NCBI RefSeq assembly: GCF_001938985.1
Contig: NZ_MKIN01000027.1
Location: 62,001 to 126,000, forward strand
DNA: 64,000 nt
From: Gillisella taibaishanensis
GTDB taxonomy: Bacteria; Pseudomonadota; Alphaproteobacteria; Rhizobiales; Rhizobiaceae
Direction of reading: 5' to 3'
Shown: in pieces, positions 26,691 to 36,123 of the stretch
Layout of the letters: each line of letters opens with the position of its first letter
Numbering within the stretch: the stretch's first letter is position 1
The notes under the pieces: generated by a model
What the model was told of the DNA's origin: nothing
The model's database searches: none
The model's input: only the letters and a program-made list of their open reading frames with translations
Translations under genes and position numbers: made by a program

Positions 26691-28028
26691 TCACGCTGAC
26701 GATGCCAACTCTCTACTCTGCTCGATCTGCTGGCGCAGGCTCTTCTGGCGGTCGCTGTCGATGGTAAAGCCCCACATCAGCCAGATAGCTGCAAGCTTGA
26801 AGACGATCGGCAATCCCGCATAGAGCAAAGACAGGGCCGTGAGCGCCTCCCCGCTCTGCGCAGAGCCGAGATCCGACTTGAAGCCAGCCATGGCCAGCAG
26901 CGGAAAGACGATGCCCGAAGACAGCGCCAGCGCCAGCTTGGTGACGAAGCTCCAGGCGGCGAAGTAGAGGCCGGAGCGCTGTTCACCCGAGGCCACCGTA
27001 TCCTCATCGATCACATCGGCCTGAATGGCTGGCGGCAACGCCAGATCAAAGCCCAGTAGCACCCCCGTTGCCACGCAGATGGCAAGGAAAGGTATGACGT
27101 TGCCCGCGCCAAGCAGCGCCGACAGGGCAAAGATCGCGCAGCTTGCCAGCATCGCGACACACCAGGCGCGGTGCTTGCCCAACCGCTTGGCGACAACCAC
27201 GGCCAGCGGCACGCCAGCGACCGCCGACAGGAAGTAGGCAAACAGCAACGGACCTTGCCAGGCGCCGGCTTGAAGCCGCGCGGAGACGAAATAAAGAAAC
27301 AGTGACGCCGGAATCGCATTGGCAAGCGAATTGACCAAGAACGCCGAAGCCAGCCGCAGGAAGGGGCGATTGCGGATCAGGAAGCGCAAGCCCTGACGCA
27401 GGTCGAGTCGCTTGCTCGAGAAATCCCGGGGTTCGGCCACGCGCCAGGCGGCCAAAGCACCGGTCAGCGGCAAGAGTAGCGCCACCATGAACGCCAGCAA
27501 GGTGAGATCCGGGACGGCGGCGGTTCCTTTCGCTTGGCCCAGAAACGGCAGGGAAATCGCCAGCAGCGTCCCAAGAAGCGTTGCCCCTTCCCGCCAGGCA
27601 GAAAGCCGCACACGCCCGTCATAGGATGTTTCCAACTCCGCGCCCCAGGCAGCATAAGGCAGGCTCGTCCAGGTGCTGCCGATCGACAGCAGCGAGCCCC
27701 AGAGCAGGAGATGCCCCAGCCCCGCTCCTTCGGGTGGATAAAACAGCATGAACGCGGAAAGCGCCGTCAATGGCAGAGATGTGGCAAACACCAACCGGCG
27801 GCGGCCGTAGCGGGCGGGAAACCGATCCGCCAGCCAGCCAATCAGTGGATCGGTCAGCGCATCCATGCAGCGGATGGCAAGCAGTGCCGCGCCGATGGCA
27901 GACAGCGCTATATCAAACCGCGTCGCATAGACCGAGGGGACGATGATGTAGAGCGGCAGTGCAATGGCTGCCAAGGGCATGGCCGGCAGGGAATAGAAGA
28001 ACAGGGTCGTCGCTGACAGTGGCTTCAT
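26691..28028 (-). CDS. MFS transporter of the GPH (MelB-like) type
   Basis: Membrane protein of 445 residues with about 12 helices. MDALTDPLIGWLADRFPARYGRRR is the typical loop 2-3 signature of the glycoside-pentoside-hexuronide:cation symporter group, quoted here in part. The start ATG 28028 overlaps the stop of the DUF2256 gene (ATGA); the longer open frame upstream only shadows that gene. The substrate is unknown. It ends 27 bases from the convergent marR gene. Confidence 0.8.
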   Translation of the reverse strand: MKPLSATTLFFYSLPAMPLAAIALPLYIIVPSVYATRFDIALSAIGAALLAIRCMDALTDPLIGWLADRFPARYGRRRLVFATSLPLTALSAFMLFYPPEGAGLGHLLLWGSLLSIGSTWTSLPYAAWGAELETSYDGRVRLSAWREGATLLGTLLAISLPFLGQAKGTAAVPDLTLLAFMVALLLPLTGALAAWRVAEPRDFSSKRLDLRQGLRFLIRNRPFLRLASAFLVNSLANAIPASLFLYFVSARLQAGAWQGPLLFAYFLSAVAGVPLAVVVAKRLGKHRAWCVAMLASCAIFALSALLGAGNVIPFLAICVATGVLLGFDLALPPAIQADVIDEDTVASGEQRSGLYFAAWSFVTKLALALSSGIVFPLLAMAGFKSDLGSAQSGEALTALSLLYAGLPIVFKLAAIWLMWGFTIDSDRQKSLRQQIEQSRELASSA

Positions 28029-28207
28029 GCGGCGCCCGCCCTGCCCTTGCCGACAGCACCCTGTGCATTTGCCAGCCGACGCTGACCACGGCAGCGGTCC
28101 GAGCAAAACCGGACCTCATCCCAGCACCGAGCCCATTTCTTGCGCCAGGCAAAGGGCTGTTGGCATGCGCAGCACAGTTTGGTCGGAAGATCGGATTTTT
28201 TCATCAT
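28025..28207 (-). CDS. DUF2256 zinc-binding small protein
   Basis: Sixty residues, basic, with the DUF2256 pattern: KLCCACQQPFAWRKKW, a central WDEV, and FCSDRCRGQRR. The two Cys pairs probably bind zinc. Function is unknown; relatives are often annotated near cryptochrome/photolyase-like genes, but none is here. It overlaps the transporter start, so the two are co-expressed. Confidence 0.8.
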   Translation of the reverse strand: MMKKSDLPTKLCCACQQPFAWRKKWARCWDEVRFCSDRCRGQRRLANAQGAVGKGRAGAA

Positions 28208-28321
28208 CGCTGCCCGGCATGTCAGAACCGGCAGCGGCCCTGATCAAAGTCTATACCGATACTTCGCGTGGAGTGCGGTTCTGGATCAGTCGCTATGGCA
28301 TCGCATAGGGCCGTCTAGAAA

Positions 28322-28347
28322 CGAAAAACCCGGCGGTGAAGCCGGGT
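28322..28347 (-). terminator. Terminator of hupB
   Basis: Stem ACCCGGC / GCCGGGT with a six-base loop. Read on the minus strand it is followed by five T residues. It lies about 70 bases past the hupB stop. Confidence 0.85.
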
Positions 28348-28416
28348 CTCGTCTCGGAAGGACGTCTGGCAGATGGATCGGAATGCGATGCCGCCTGCCG
28401 AGCCGTTCCGATGGTC

Positions 28417-28692
28417 TTAGCTGTTTACAGCGTCCTTCAGGCCCTTGCCGGCCGTGAACTTAGGAACGTTGCGAGCCGGAATATCGACTTCAGCGCCGGT
28501 CGAAGGGTTGCGGCCCTTGGAAGCTTCGCGACGGGAAACCGTGAAAGCGCCGAAGCCGGCGAGGCGGATGTCGCCACCGTTCTTCAGTTCAGCCTGGACG
28601 GTGTCGAAGACGGCGTCTACGGCAGATGCGGCATCAGCCTTGCTGAGACCGGCCTTTTCGGAGACTGCGGTTACGAGTTCGGACTTGTTCAT
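28417..28692 (-). CDS. hupB: DNA-binding protein HU
   Basis: Nucleoid protein of 91 residues. It begins MNKSELVTAVSEKAGLSKAD and has the DNA-binding arm GAFTVSRREASKGRNPSTG and the Asn-Pro kink at the arm tip. Upstream open frame is not part of the protein. The usual alphaproteobacterial order lon-hup is kept; a lon terminator between the two shows that hupB has its own promoter. Confidence 0.95.
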   Translation of the reverse strand: MNKSELVTAVSEKAGLSKADAASAVDAVFDTVQAELKNGGDIRLAGFGAFTVSRREASKGRNPSTGAEVDIPARNVPKFTAGKGLKDAVNS

Positions 28693-28951
28693 GTTTCCAC
28701 CCTTTCTGTATGACATGAATGATAGCAATGCACCGGGAATGCTGACACATCCCCGCAGCAAGGAACCGCGACTGGCCCGGCGCAACGATGGCGTGGGTCA
28801 GGTGCTAAGCGATGCAAACCACCTATATTTGGCAGCGGTCGACATCCCTCAAAAATTCCAAGTCGGGCGGACAATACTCATGCCCATGCCCGTCGCAAGT
28901 GAAAAGCGCCGCAAATCGCCTGAAAAACAAGGCTTTTGACAATGTTTGCAC
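28693..28951. other. Promoter region of hupB
   Basis: No credible reading frame. This gap between the lon terminator and the hupB start presumably contains the hupB promoter and leader; I could not single out the -35/-10 pair. Confidence 0.5.
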
Positions 28952-28980
28952 AAAAAAGGCTGGCCCGAGGGCCAGCCTTT
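28952..28980 (-). terminator. Terminator of lon
   Basis: Eleven-base-pair stem AAAGGCTGGCC / GGCCAGCCTTT with loop CGAG. On the minus strand the hairpin runs into a T-rich tract, 45 bases past the lon stop. Confidence 0.9.
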
Positions 28981-29024
28981 CGTCTGGTTTCCCGCCATTG
29001 CGGCAGGAAGGTGGCAAAGATGGC

Positions 29025-31445
29025 TCAGTGCGCCACGGTTGCGCCTGACTCGTCAACACCGTCAACAGTGCCAACAGCCGGCGTTTCCACGGTGCCGTCC
29101 CACTCGATCGGCTCGGGAACCCGAACCAGCGCATGGGCAATAACTTCGCCCATGCGAGATACAGGTACGATCTCCAGGCTGTTCTTGACGTTGTCAGGAA
29201 TATCAGCCAGGTCCTTGGCGTTTTCTTCCGGGATCAGAACCTTCTTGATGCCACCGCGCAGGGCGGCGAGCAGCTTTTCCTTAAGGCCCCCGATGGGAAG
29301 AACCCGGCCACGCAGGGTAATTTCCCCCGTCATCGCCACATCCTTGTTAATCGGAATGCCGGTCATCACAGAGACGATAGCCGTTGCCATCGCGACGCCA
29401 GCCGAAGGACCGTCCTTCGGGGTGGCACCTTCCGGCACGTGGACGTGAATGTCCGACTTGTCGAAGCGCGGCGGCTCGATGCCGAAATCGACGGCGCGCG
29501 AGCGGACATAGGATGCCGCTGCCGAAATCGATTCCTTCATCACTTCCTTCAGGTTGCCGGTGACCGTCATGCGGCCCTTGCCCGGCATCATCACGCCTTC
29601 GATGGTCAGCAATTCGCCGCCCACTTCCGTCCAGGCCAGACCGGTGACGATACCGACCTGGTCTTCGCCCTCGGCTTCACCATGACGATAACGCGGTACG
29701 CCGAGATAATCGTTGATGGTGGCTGCCGTCACAGCAACCGACGTCGCCTTGCCCTTGATGATCTCGGTCACGGCCTTACGGGCGACCTTCATCAATTCAC
29801 GTTCGAGACTGCGGACGCCGGCCTCGCGGGTATATTGCTGGATGATCGAGACGATCGCGTCATCCGACAACGAGAACTCTTCCGGACGCAGCGCATGTTC
29901 CTTGATCGCCTTCGGCAGCAGATGCCGCTTGGCGATCTGCAGCTTCTCATCTTCGGTGTAGCCGGCGATGCGGATGATCTCCATGCGGTCCATCAGCGGG
30001 CCGGGAATATTCAGCGTATTCGCGGTCGTGATGAACATCACGTTCGAGAGATCGTATTCGACCTCCAGATAGTGGTCCATGAACGTCGAGTTCTGTTCCG
30101 GATCCAAGACCTCCAGCAGAGCCGATGACGGATCGCCACGGAAGTCCTGGCCCATCTTGTCGATCTCGTCGAGCAGGAACAGCGGATTAGACCGCTTCGC
30201 CTTCTTCATCGACTGCACGACCTTGCCAGGCATGGAGCCGATATAGGTGCGGCGGTGGCCACGGATTTCAGCCTCGTCACGCACGCCGCCCAGTGCCATG
30301 CGGACATATTCGCGTCCGGTGGCTTTGGCGATCGAGCGGGCAAGCGAAGTCTTACCGACGCCAGGAGGGCCGACGAGGCATAGAATCGGCCCCTTCAGCT
30401 TGGTGGCGCGAGCCTGTACGGCCAGATATTCGACGATGCGTTCCTTGACCTTGTCGAGGCCGAAATGGTCCTCGTCCAGGATCTTCTCGGCAGCATTGAG
30501 ATCGATCCGCACCTTGGACTTCTTGTTCCAGGGCAGGCCGAGCAACCAGTCGAGATAGTTGCGCACGACGGTGGCTTCGGCCGACATCGGGCTCATGTGC
30601 TTGAGCTTCTTCAACTCCGCATCAGCCTTGTCCTTGGCTTCCTTGGAGAGCTTGGTCTTGGCGATGCGGTCTTCCAGTTCGGCCATCTCGTCGCGGCCTT
30701 CCTCGCCGTCGCCGAGTTCCTTCTGGATCGCCTTCATCTGCTCGTTCAGGTAATATTCGCGCTGGGTCTTTTCCATCTGCCGCTTGACGCGGGAGCGGAT
30801 GCGCTTTTCCACCTGAAGAACGGAGATTTCGCCTTCCATGAAGCCAAGCGCCTTTTCAAGGCGAGTCTTGACGCTCACGGTCTCAAGCATTTCCTGCTTT
30901 TCAGTGATCTTGATCGACAGATGCGAGGCAACCGTGTCGGCCAACTTCGAATAATCCTCGATCTGGCTGGCAGCGCCAACCACTTCCGGAGAGATTTTCT
31001 TGTTGAGCTTCACATAGTTTTCAAACTCGGAAACAACCGAGCGGCTCAGCGCCTCGATCTCGACCGGATCTTCTTCCGGCTCCGGCAAGGTTTCGGCATT
31101 GGCCTCATAGAAATCTTCGCGGCCGGTATAGCTGGATATGCGGGCGCGCGCCTTACCCTCGATCAGCACCTTCACGGTACCATCGGGCAGCTTCAGCAAC
31201 TGCAGCACGTTGGCGACGGTGCCCACCTCGTAGATGGCATCAGACGACGGATCGTCGTCGCTTGCGTTAATCTGGGTGGCCAGCATGATCTGCTTGTCGG
31301 AGCCCATGACTTCTTCAAGGGCACGAATGGACTTCTCGCGCCCTACAAAGAGCGGCACGATCATGTGCGGGAACACCACGATGTCACGCAGCGGCAATAC
31401 CGGATAGATATTGGTTTCGCCGGTGACAGAGGTCACTTTAGTCAT
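29025..31445 (-). CDS. lon: ATP-dependent protease Lon
   Basis: Cytoplasmic AAA+ serine protease that degrades misfolded and regulatory proteins. It has an N-terminal substrate domain (YPVLPLRDIVVFPHMIVPLF), AAA+ Walker A GPPGVGKTSL, FLLDEIDKMG as Walker B, and the Ser-Lys protease domain with KDGPSAGVAMATA. Start 31445 (MTKVTSVTGE, 806 residues) has AGGA seven bases upstream. Two earlier in-frame starts would give 811 or 822 residues. It is a single-gene unit flanked by a terminator and a long upstream gap. Confidence 0.95.
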   Translation of the reverse strand: MTKVTSVTGETNIYPVLPLRDIVVFPHMIVPLFVGREKSIRALEEVMGSDKQIMLATQINASDDDPSSDAIYEVGTVANVLQLLKLPDGTVKVLIEGKARARISSYTGREDFYEANAETLPEPEEDPVEIEALSRSVVSEFENYVKLNKKISPEVVGAASQIEDYSKLADTVASHLSIKITEKQEMLETVSVKTRLEKALGFMEGEISVLQVEKRIRSRVKRQMEKTQREYYLNEQMKAIQKELGDGEEGRDEMAELEDRIAKTKLSKEAKDKADAELKKLKHMSPMSAEATVVRNYLDWLLGLPWNKKSKVRIDLNAAEKILDEDHFGLDKVKERIVEYLAVQARATKLKGPILCLVGPPGVGKTSLARSIAKATGREYVRMALGGVRDEAEIRGHRRTYIGSMPGKVVQSMKKAKRSNPLFLLDEIDKMGQDFRGDPSSALLEVLDPEQNSTFMDHYLEVEYDLSNVMFITTANTLNIPGPLMDRMEIIRIAGYTEDEKLQIAKRHLLPKAIKEHALRPEEFSLSDDAIVSIIQQYTREAGVRSLERELMKVARKAVTEIIKGKATSVAVTAATINDYLGVPRYRHGEAEGEDQVGIVTGLAWTEVGGELLTIEGVMMPGKGRMTVTGNLKEVMKESISAAASYVRSRAVDFGIEPPRFDKSDIHVHVPEGATPKDGPSAGVAMATAIVSVMTGIPINKDVAMTGEITLRGRVLPIGGLKEKLLAALRGGIKKVLIPEENAKDLADIPDNVKNSLEIVPVSRMGEVIAHALVRVPEPIEWDGTVETPAVGTVDGVDESGATVAH

Positions 31446-32068
31446 TCCAGTTCCTTTCATCGTCCCGTTGCCGGGACCCAAATCCGCGCTCAAAAGCCGC
31501 GGGGGACATGGCCCTGTCTCACCTGTTTAGGTGGAGACCCAAGAGCGATAATTCAAGCCTTTGCGCCCTTAGAGCGTTTCCAAGTTCAACGGAAACACAC
31601 CAACTTGATTTTCATACATTTTCCGGTGGGAAACCCATTCGTCATTTCCCTGGAAAATGCTCCAGCCACACCGTGGCGCAATCATTTGAGGCCTATTGCC
31701 AGCCTAGCCTCATAAAGCCGAAGGTCGAGACAAACCGACAAACACAAAAACAAACGATGTACGAGCGCGGCAGACGAACAACAGACAACCGGCTCAAACC
31801 GAGCATGGACGCAAGCTCATGGTCGCGAGACAAGACCGACCGCCGAACATTTGCGGAAACGCCCGCATCTTTGCCCGACAGCTTGGCCACACACGCCGCC
31901 GCTACCAAACGTGCTGCAAAAGCAGAACTGGCAGCAGGGTGTCCGCCGAATCTCTGCTGCGCACGAAGCACCTCACACAGTCATAAACTATTCAAAAACG
32001 CCTGCAAACCACTTCTACAACAGCCCCTGCCCGGCAGCATCCTTACCAGCGGAGATTCCCCGAAATGC
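31446..32068. other. Gene-free gap upstream of lon
   Basis: Reading frames here lack ribosome sites and resemble nothing known. It should contain the lon promoter; a clear RpoH-type CTTGAA...CCCCAT promoter could not be confirmed. A dispersed rhizobial-type repeat occupies 31570-31664 and the clpX terminator follows the gap. Confidence 0.5.
31570..31664. repeat. Rhizobial-type dispersed intergenic repeat (divergent copy)
   Basis: It begins TTAGAGCGTTTCCAAG and ends GGAAAATGCTCC, with AAATG and GGGAAACCC blocks between. This is the mirrored GAGC...TTTCC / GGAAA...GCTC layout seen at other intergenic sites in this window. Similarity to the better-preserved copies is partial, so membership is tentative. 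Confidence 0.45.
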
Positions 32069-32093
32069 AGAAGCCCGCACGAGGCGGGCTTCT
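32069..32093 (-). terminator. Terminator of clpX
   Basis: Ten-base-pair stem AGAAGCCCGC / GCGGGCTTCT with a five-base loop, about 30 bases past the clpX stop. The T tract after it is weak (TGCATTT), so termination may be partial. Confidence 0.7.
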
Positions 32094-32119
32094 AAACAAT
32101 CTGATGGAACGGCCGCGTA

Positions 32120-33397
32120 TCAAGCCGAAGCGTTGGCTTTTTCTTCCTGGCGATCCGCGTAGATGTAGAGCGGACGGGCAGAACCGCGCACCACTTCATC
32201 GGAAATTACCACTTCACGCACGCCTTCGAGTTCCGGCAGTTCGAACATGGTGTCGAGCAGGATCTTTTCCATGATCGAGCGCAGACCACGAGCGCCGGTC
32301 TTGCGGGTAATCGCCTTGCGGGCGATTTCGCGCAGCGCATCCTCGTGGAAGGACAATTCGACGTCTTCCATCTCGAAAAGACGCTGGTACTGCTTGACCA
32401 GAGCGTTCTTCGGCTCCGACAGGATCTGGATCAGCGCATCTTCATCCAAGTCTTCGAGCGTTGCCAGAACTGGCAAACGACCGATGAATTCAGGAATCAG
32501 GCCGAACTTAACCAGATCTTCCGGTTCCAGTTCGCGCAAGACTTCGCCGACTCGGCGATCTTCCGGCGACTGAACGGTCGCACCGAAGCCGATAGAGGTC
32601 TTTTCGCCACGGGCCGAAATGATCTTGTCGAGACCGGCAAAAGCGCCGCCGCAGATGAAGAGGATGTTGGTCGTGTCCACCTGCAGGAATTCCTGCTGCG
32701 GATGCTTGCGGCCGCCCTGCGGCGGAACCGAAGCCACGGTGCCTTCCATAATCTTCAGCAGAGCCTGCTGCACGCCTTCGCCCGAAACGTCACGGGTGAT
32801 CGACGGATTGTCCGACTTGCGAGAAATCTTGTCGACTTCGTCGATGTAGACGATGCCGCGCTGCGCACGCTCGACATTGTAGTCGGCGGACTGCAGCAGC
32901 TTCAGGATGATGTTCTCGACGTCTTCACCAACATAACCGGCTTCCGTCAGCGTGGTCGCATCGGCCATGGTGAAGGGAACGTCGATAATGCGTGCCAGGG
33001 TCTGGGCGAGATAGGTCTTGCCGCAGCCGGTCGGGCCGACGAGCAGGATGTTCGACTTCGCCAGTTCCACATCGCCACCCTTGGAGGCATGCGACAGGCG
33101 CTTGTAGTGATTGTGGACGGCGACAGACAGGATCTTCTTGGCCTGCTTCTGGCCGATCACATATTCGTCGAGGATCTTGATGATGTCCTGCGGCGTCGGA
33201 ACCCCGTCGCGCGACTTCACCATCGAGCTTTTGTTTTCCTCGCGGATGATGTCCATGCAGAGTTCGACGCATTCATCGCAAATGAATACCGTCGGGCCGG
33301 CAATCAGTTTCCGGACCTCGTGCTGGCTCTTGCCGCAGAACGAACAATACAGGGTATTCTTCGAGTCACCGCCGTTGCTTCCGCTGACCTTGCTCAT
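32120..33397 (-). CDS. clpX: ATP-dependent Clp protease ATP-binding subunit ClpX
   Basis: Unfoldase of 425 residues that feeds ClpP. It has an N-terminal zinc domain (CSFCGKSQ ... CDECVELC), AAA+ Walker A GPTGCGKTYL, Walker B IVYIDEVDKI and a ClpP-contact loop region. In rhizobia ClpXP also drives cell-cycle proteolysis. A 286-base gap separates it from clpP, so it may be transcribed alone as well as with clpP. Confidence 0.96.
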   Translation of the reverse strand: MSKVSGSNGGDSKNTLYCSFCGKSQHEVRKLIAGPTVFICDECVELCMDIIREENKSSMVKSRDGVPTPQDIIKILDEYVIGQKQAKKILSVAVHNHYKRLSHASKGGDVELAKSNILLVGPTGCGKTYLAQTLARIIDVPFTMADATTLTEAGYVGEDVENIILKLLQSADYNVERAQRGIVYIDEVDKISRKSDNPSITRDVSGEGVQQALLKIMEGTVASVPPQGGRKHPQQEFLQVDTTNILFICGGAFAGLDKIISARGEKTSIGFGATVQSPEDRRVGEVLRELEPEDLVKFGLIPEFIGRLPVLATLEDLDEDALIQILSEPKNALVKQYQRLFEMEDVELSFHEDALREIARKAITRKTGARGLRSIMEKILLDTMFELPELEGVREVVISDEVVRGSARPLYIYADRQEEKANASA

Positions 33398-33638
33398 AAC
33401 TTTTTCCTTCCAGCACGCCGCGCCGCCGTCTAGCGGCTCGCGGTCTAGTCACGTCGCCAGGAACCGCCACCCGGCCGTCCGGACGCATTCGGTTCAGAGG
33501 TACTATTCAGCTCTCAAAAGTCACATTCGAAAGCTGACGGCAACGAGAACCTCTTCGAATATTCAGGCTATGTCATAAAAGCTCAACATAGCCTTAATAA
33601 CTATTAGCGCTTTCACCGGGAGTTTAAACCCCCTGGAT

Positions 33639-33668
33639 GGATCCAGCCTGATCTTTACGGCCGGATCC
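33639..33668 (-). terminator. Possible terminator or attenuating hairpin after clpP
   Basis: Stem of ten pairs, GGATCCGGCC / GGCTGGATCC with one G-U pair and a ten-base loop, just past the clpP stop. No T tract follows directly, so readthrough into clpX is likely. Confidence 0.4.
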
Positions 33669-33683
33669 CCTTGGCAAAAGGTA

Positions 33684-34316
33684 TCAAGAAGCCGTTACAC
33701 CTTCGATTTCGGCGCGCGTGGTCAGGATCTTGTCGATCAGACCCCATTCCTTGGCTTCAGAAGATTCCATGAAATGGTCGCGGTCGAGGGTCTGCTCGAC
33801 CTCCTCGAGGGTACGGCCGGTATGCTTGACGTAAACTTCATTCAGCCGGCGCTTCATCTTGATGATATCGCGGGCGTGGCGCTCGATATCCGATGCCTGA
33901 CCCTGGAAGCCACCGGAAGGCTGATGCACCATGATGCGGGCGTTAGGCGTCGCAAAGCGCATGCCCTTTTCGCCGGCGGCAAGCAGCAGCGAGCCCATCG
34001 AGGCGGCCTGACCGACGCAAAGCGTGGCGACAGCCGGGCGAATGAACTGCATCGTATCGTAGATCGCCATGCCGGCGGTTACGACGCCGCCTGGCGAATT
34101 GATGTATAGATAAATTTCTTTCTTCGGATTTTCCGCTTCCAGAAACAGCAGCTGGGCGCAAACGAGCGACGCCATATGATCCTCGACCGGGCCGGTGAGG
34201 AAAATGATGCGCTCTTTCAACAGACGCGAGTAAATATCGTAGGAGCGTTCGCCCCTATTGGTCTGCTCCACAACCATGGGCACGAGGGCCATGGCGGTAT
34301 CAACTGGATTTCTCAT
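33684..34316 (-). CDS. clpP: ATP-dependent Clp protease proteolytic subunit
   Basis: Serine protease of 210 residues that assembles into the ClpP barrel. The catalytic Ser lies in GQAASMGSLLL, the His in IMVHQPSGG and the Asp in the TLDRDHFM region. The start MRNPVDTAM at 34316 has GAAGGA six bases upstream. The frame extends 11 codons further up without a ribosome site. Confidence 0.95.
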   Translation of the reverse strand: MRNPVDTAMALVPMVVEQTNRGERSYDIYSRLLKERIIFLTGPVEDHMASLVCAQLLFLEAENPKKEIYLYINSPGGVVTAGMAIYDTMQFIRPAVATLCVGQAASMGSLLLAAGEKGMRFATPNARIMVHQPSGGFQGQASDIERHARDIIKMKRRLNEVYVKHTGRTLEEVEQTLDRDHFMESSEAKEWGLIDKILTTRAEIEGVTAS

Positions 34317-34702
34317 GTCCGTCCTTCTCACCCCATCCCCTATGCCCATCTGGCCCTATGCCTGGCTGGGCTGCGGGAATCAATTCAAATGCTGTCAATC
34401 CCTACATAGAGTGTTCGCCCCCAACACTTCAAGACGCGAGCACGCTATATCCTTAATCGCTTGCGAGCATGCAGCCTTGCATTCTCGCTGTTTCAGCCTC
34501 TAGCGCCTGCCCGCCGCGGCTGAGTGATGCATGTCTCCCACAGAAACCGGGTTATATGGTGAACAGTAGGTGACGAGAACAATGGGCGTTTGCAACCAAA
34601 GGGAAAAACCGCGTATGATCGCCAAAAGTTCATTCATGCTTCGGCCCGATCGATATATAGCGACGGCGACACCAACCCGATAGTGATAAAAGGTCGACGA
34701 CT
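34317..34702. other. Divergent gap between clpP and the diguanylate cyclase
   Basis: No supported gene. It must hold the two divergent promoters. A stretch around 34540-34620 is the more AT-rich part, but no clear promoter or repeat could be assigned. Confidence 0.5.
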
Positions 34703-35965
34703 TTGCTCGACATCAAGACCGCCTTTCTGATGTGGGGAACCCAGGCCATTACGCTGGCGGTCCTGCTGATCACCATATGGCTGCGCAACCGGCGGCAGGG
34801 TTACTACGCCTATATGGCCATAGGATTTGCCTGTCATGGCGTTGGTGCCATGCTGATTGCCTTGCGTGCAGACCTGCCGCCAATGCTGGCGATCTATGGT
34901 GGCAATTTTCTGGTCCTGTCCGGTTTTTGTTTCTGGATTACTGCACTCAGGCTGTTTTCCGGCCGCAAGCCGGCTCGTTGGGTTGTGGTGCCGCTGCTGC
35001 TCTGGATCGGGATATTGATGGTGCCGGGGATAAGCCAGACTTACGCACTACGGCTCGCCGCACACCAATTCGCCGCCACGCTGTATTTCGTTATGCTAGC
35101 GATAACAGCTCTTACTTCTGATATTTCCTCGCAGAAATATCGGTATATGCTATCGGCTCTCTGGATGCTGCAGGCTCTGTCCAGTGTCGCCGTCGGCGTG
35201 ACCAGTCTGATCGGCATGCCGGGCGATCGGCATGAATTGGCGCTGAGCGACTTTCTTGGCCTGTTCGTCATCGTTTGCCTGGTGACGACTATGGTGCTGC
35301 TGGCGCGCATCGTCATGGACCGCAACGAAGAGCAATTGAAGAAATTGTCGCGTACCGATCCGTTGACGGGGGCGCTCAATCGCCGTGGCCTTATTGAAAC
35401 CTTAGACCAGATGAAACGGTCGGCGCCCAGGGACAGTCTGCTGGCGCTGCTCGTGTTCGACCTCGATTACTTCAAGCATATCAACGACACCTTCGGCCAT
35501 CAGGCCGGCGACACCGTGCTGTCGTCCTTCGCCAAGATGGCCGAGGGGGTTGTCGGGAAAAGTGGTATCTTCGCTCGGTCGGGCGGCGAGGAATTTTGTG
35601 CCGTGCTGCCGGTAAAAGATCTGCGTCAGGCTGCGGCGGTTGCCGAGCGGATCCGCTACATGATCGCCTCAACGCCGGTTGCGACCAGCCAGGGTATCGT
35701 GCGGTTGACGACCAGCATCGGCCTGTCGGCAGTGTCTGCCGACGACTTCGACTTCGACACCGCCATGCGCCAGGCCGATCACGGCCTCTATACCGCCAAG
35801 GCCGATGGTCGTAACAGAACTGCTGTGGCCAGGGGTGAGACGGTATTTTGCCTGACGCCCAACGAAGAGCGAGGCACGCCAGCCGCCATCGACAGCGAGG
35901 CTGACCGGCAGGTCGCGGCGCTTCGCCGCCTTACCCAACGCTCGGCACCGCATCACGCGGAATGA
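34703..35965 (+). CDS. Membrane-bound diguanylate cyclase (GGDEF)
   Basis: Makes cyclic di-GMP. Residues 1-205 hold about six membrane helices without a recognised sensor motif. The GGDEF domain follows: RTDPLTGALNRRG, FDLDYFKHINDTFGH and the active loop SGGEEF at 293-298. The usual RxxD inhibitory site is replaced by GKSG (285-288), so product inhibition through that site is not expected. The TTG start at 34703 (MLDIKT) is preferred because similar rhizobial cyclases begin this way; ATG at 34730 is the alternative. No partner gene is adjacent. Confidence 0.85.
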   Translation: MLDIKTAFLMWGTQAITLAVLLITIWLRNRRQGYYAYMAIGFACHGVGAMLIALRADLPPMLAIYGGNFLVLSGFCFWITALRLFSGRKPARWVVVPLLLWIGILMVPGISQTYALRLAAHQFAATLYFVMLAITALTSDISSQKYRYMLSALWMLQALSSVAVGVTSLIGMPGDRHELALSDFLGLFVIVCLVTTMVLLARIVMDRNEEQLKKLSRTDPLTGALNRRGLIETLDQMKRSAPRDSLLALLVFDLDYFKHINDTFGHQAGDTVLSSFAKMAEGVVGKSGIFARSGGEEFCAVLPVKDLRQAAAVAERIRYMIASTPVATSQGIVRLTTSIGLSAVSADDFDFDTAMRQADHGLYTAKADGRNRTAVARGETVFCLTPNEERGTPAAIDSEADRQVAALRRLTQRSAPHHAE

Positions 35966-36123
35966 CGTTTCCCGCCCGGCTGTCTGGGCCGCAGGATCTG
36001 GAACAGGGCGGCCGACGGCGTCGGGATCCTGTGAGTTGCCAACCGTGCACGCTTCTTTTTCCCCTTGAATGGGATAGGGTTTAGGCGACAAATCAGCCAG
36101 GAAAGCGCAGCCGCGACACGATC

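Noticed and set aside
31446..31560. RpoH heat-shock promoter before lon
   Set aside because: A CTTGAAT is present on the minus strand but no acceptable CCCCAT-type -10 lies at the right distance.
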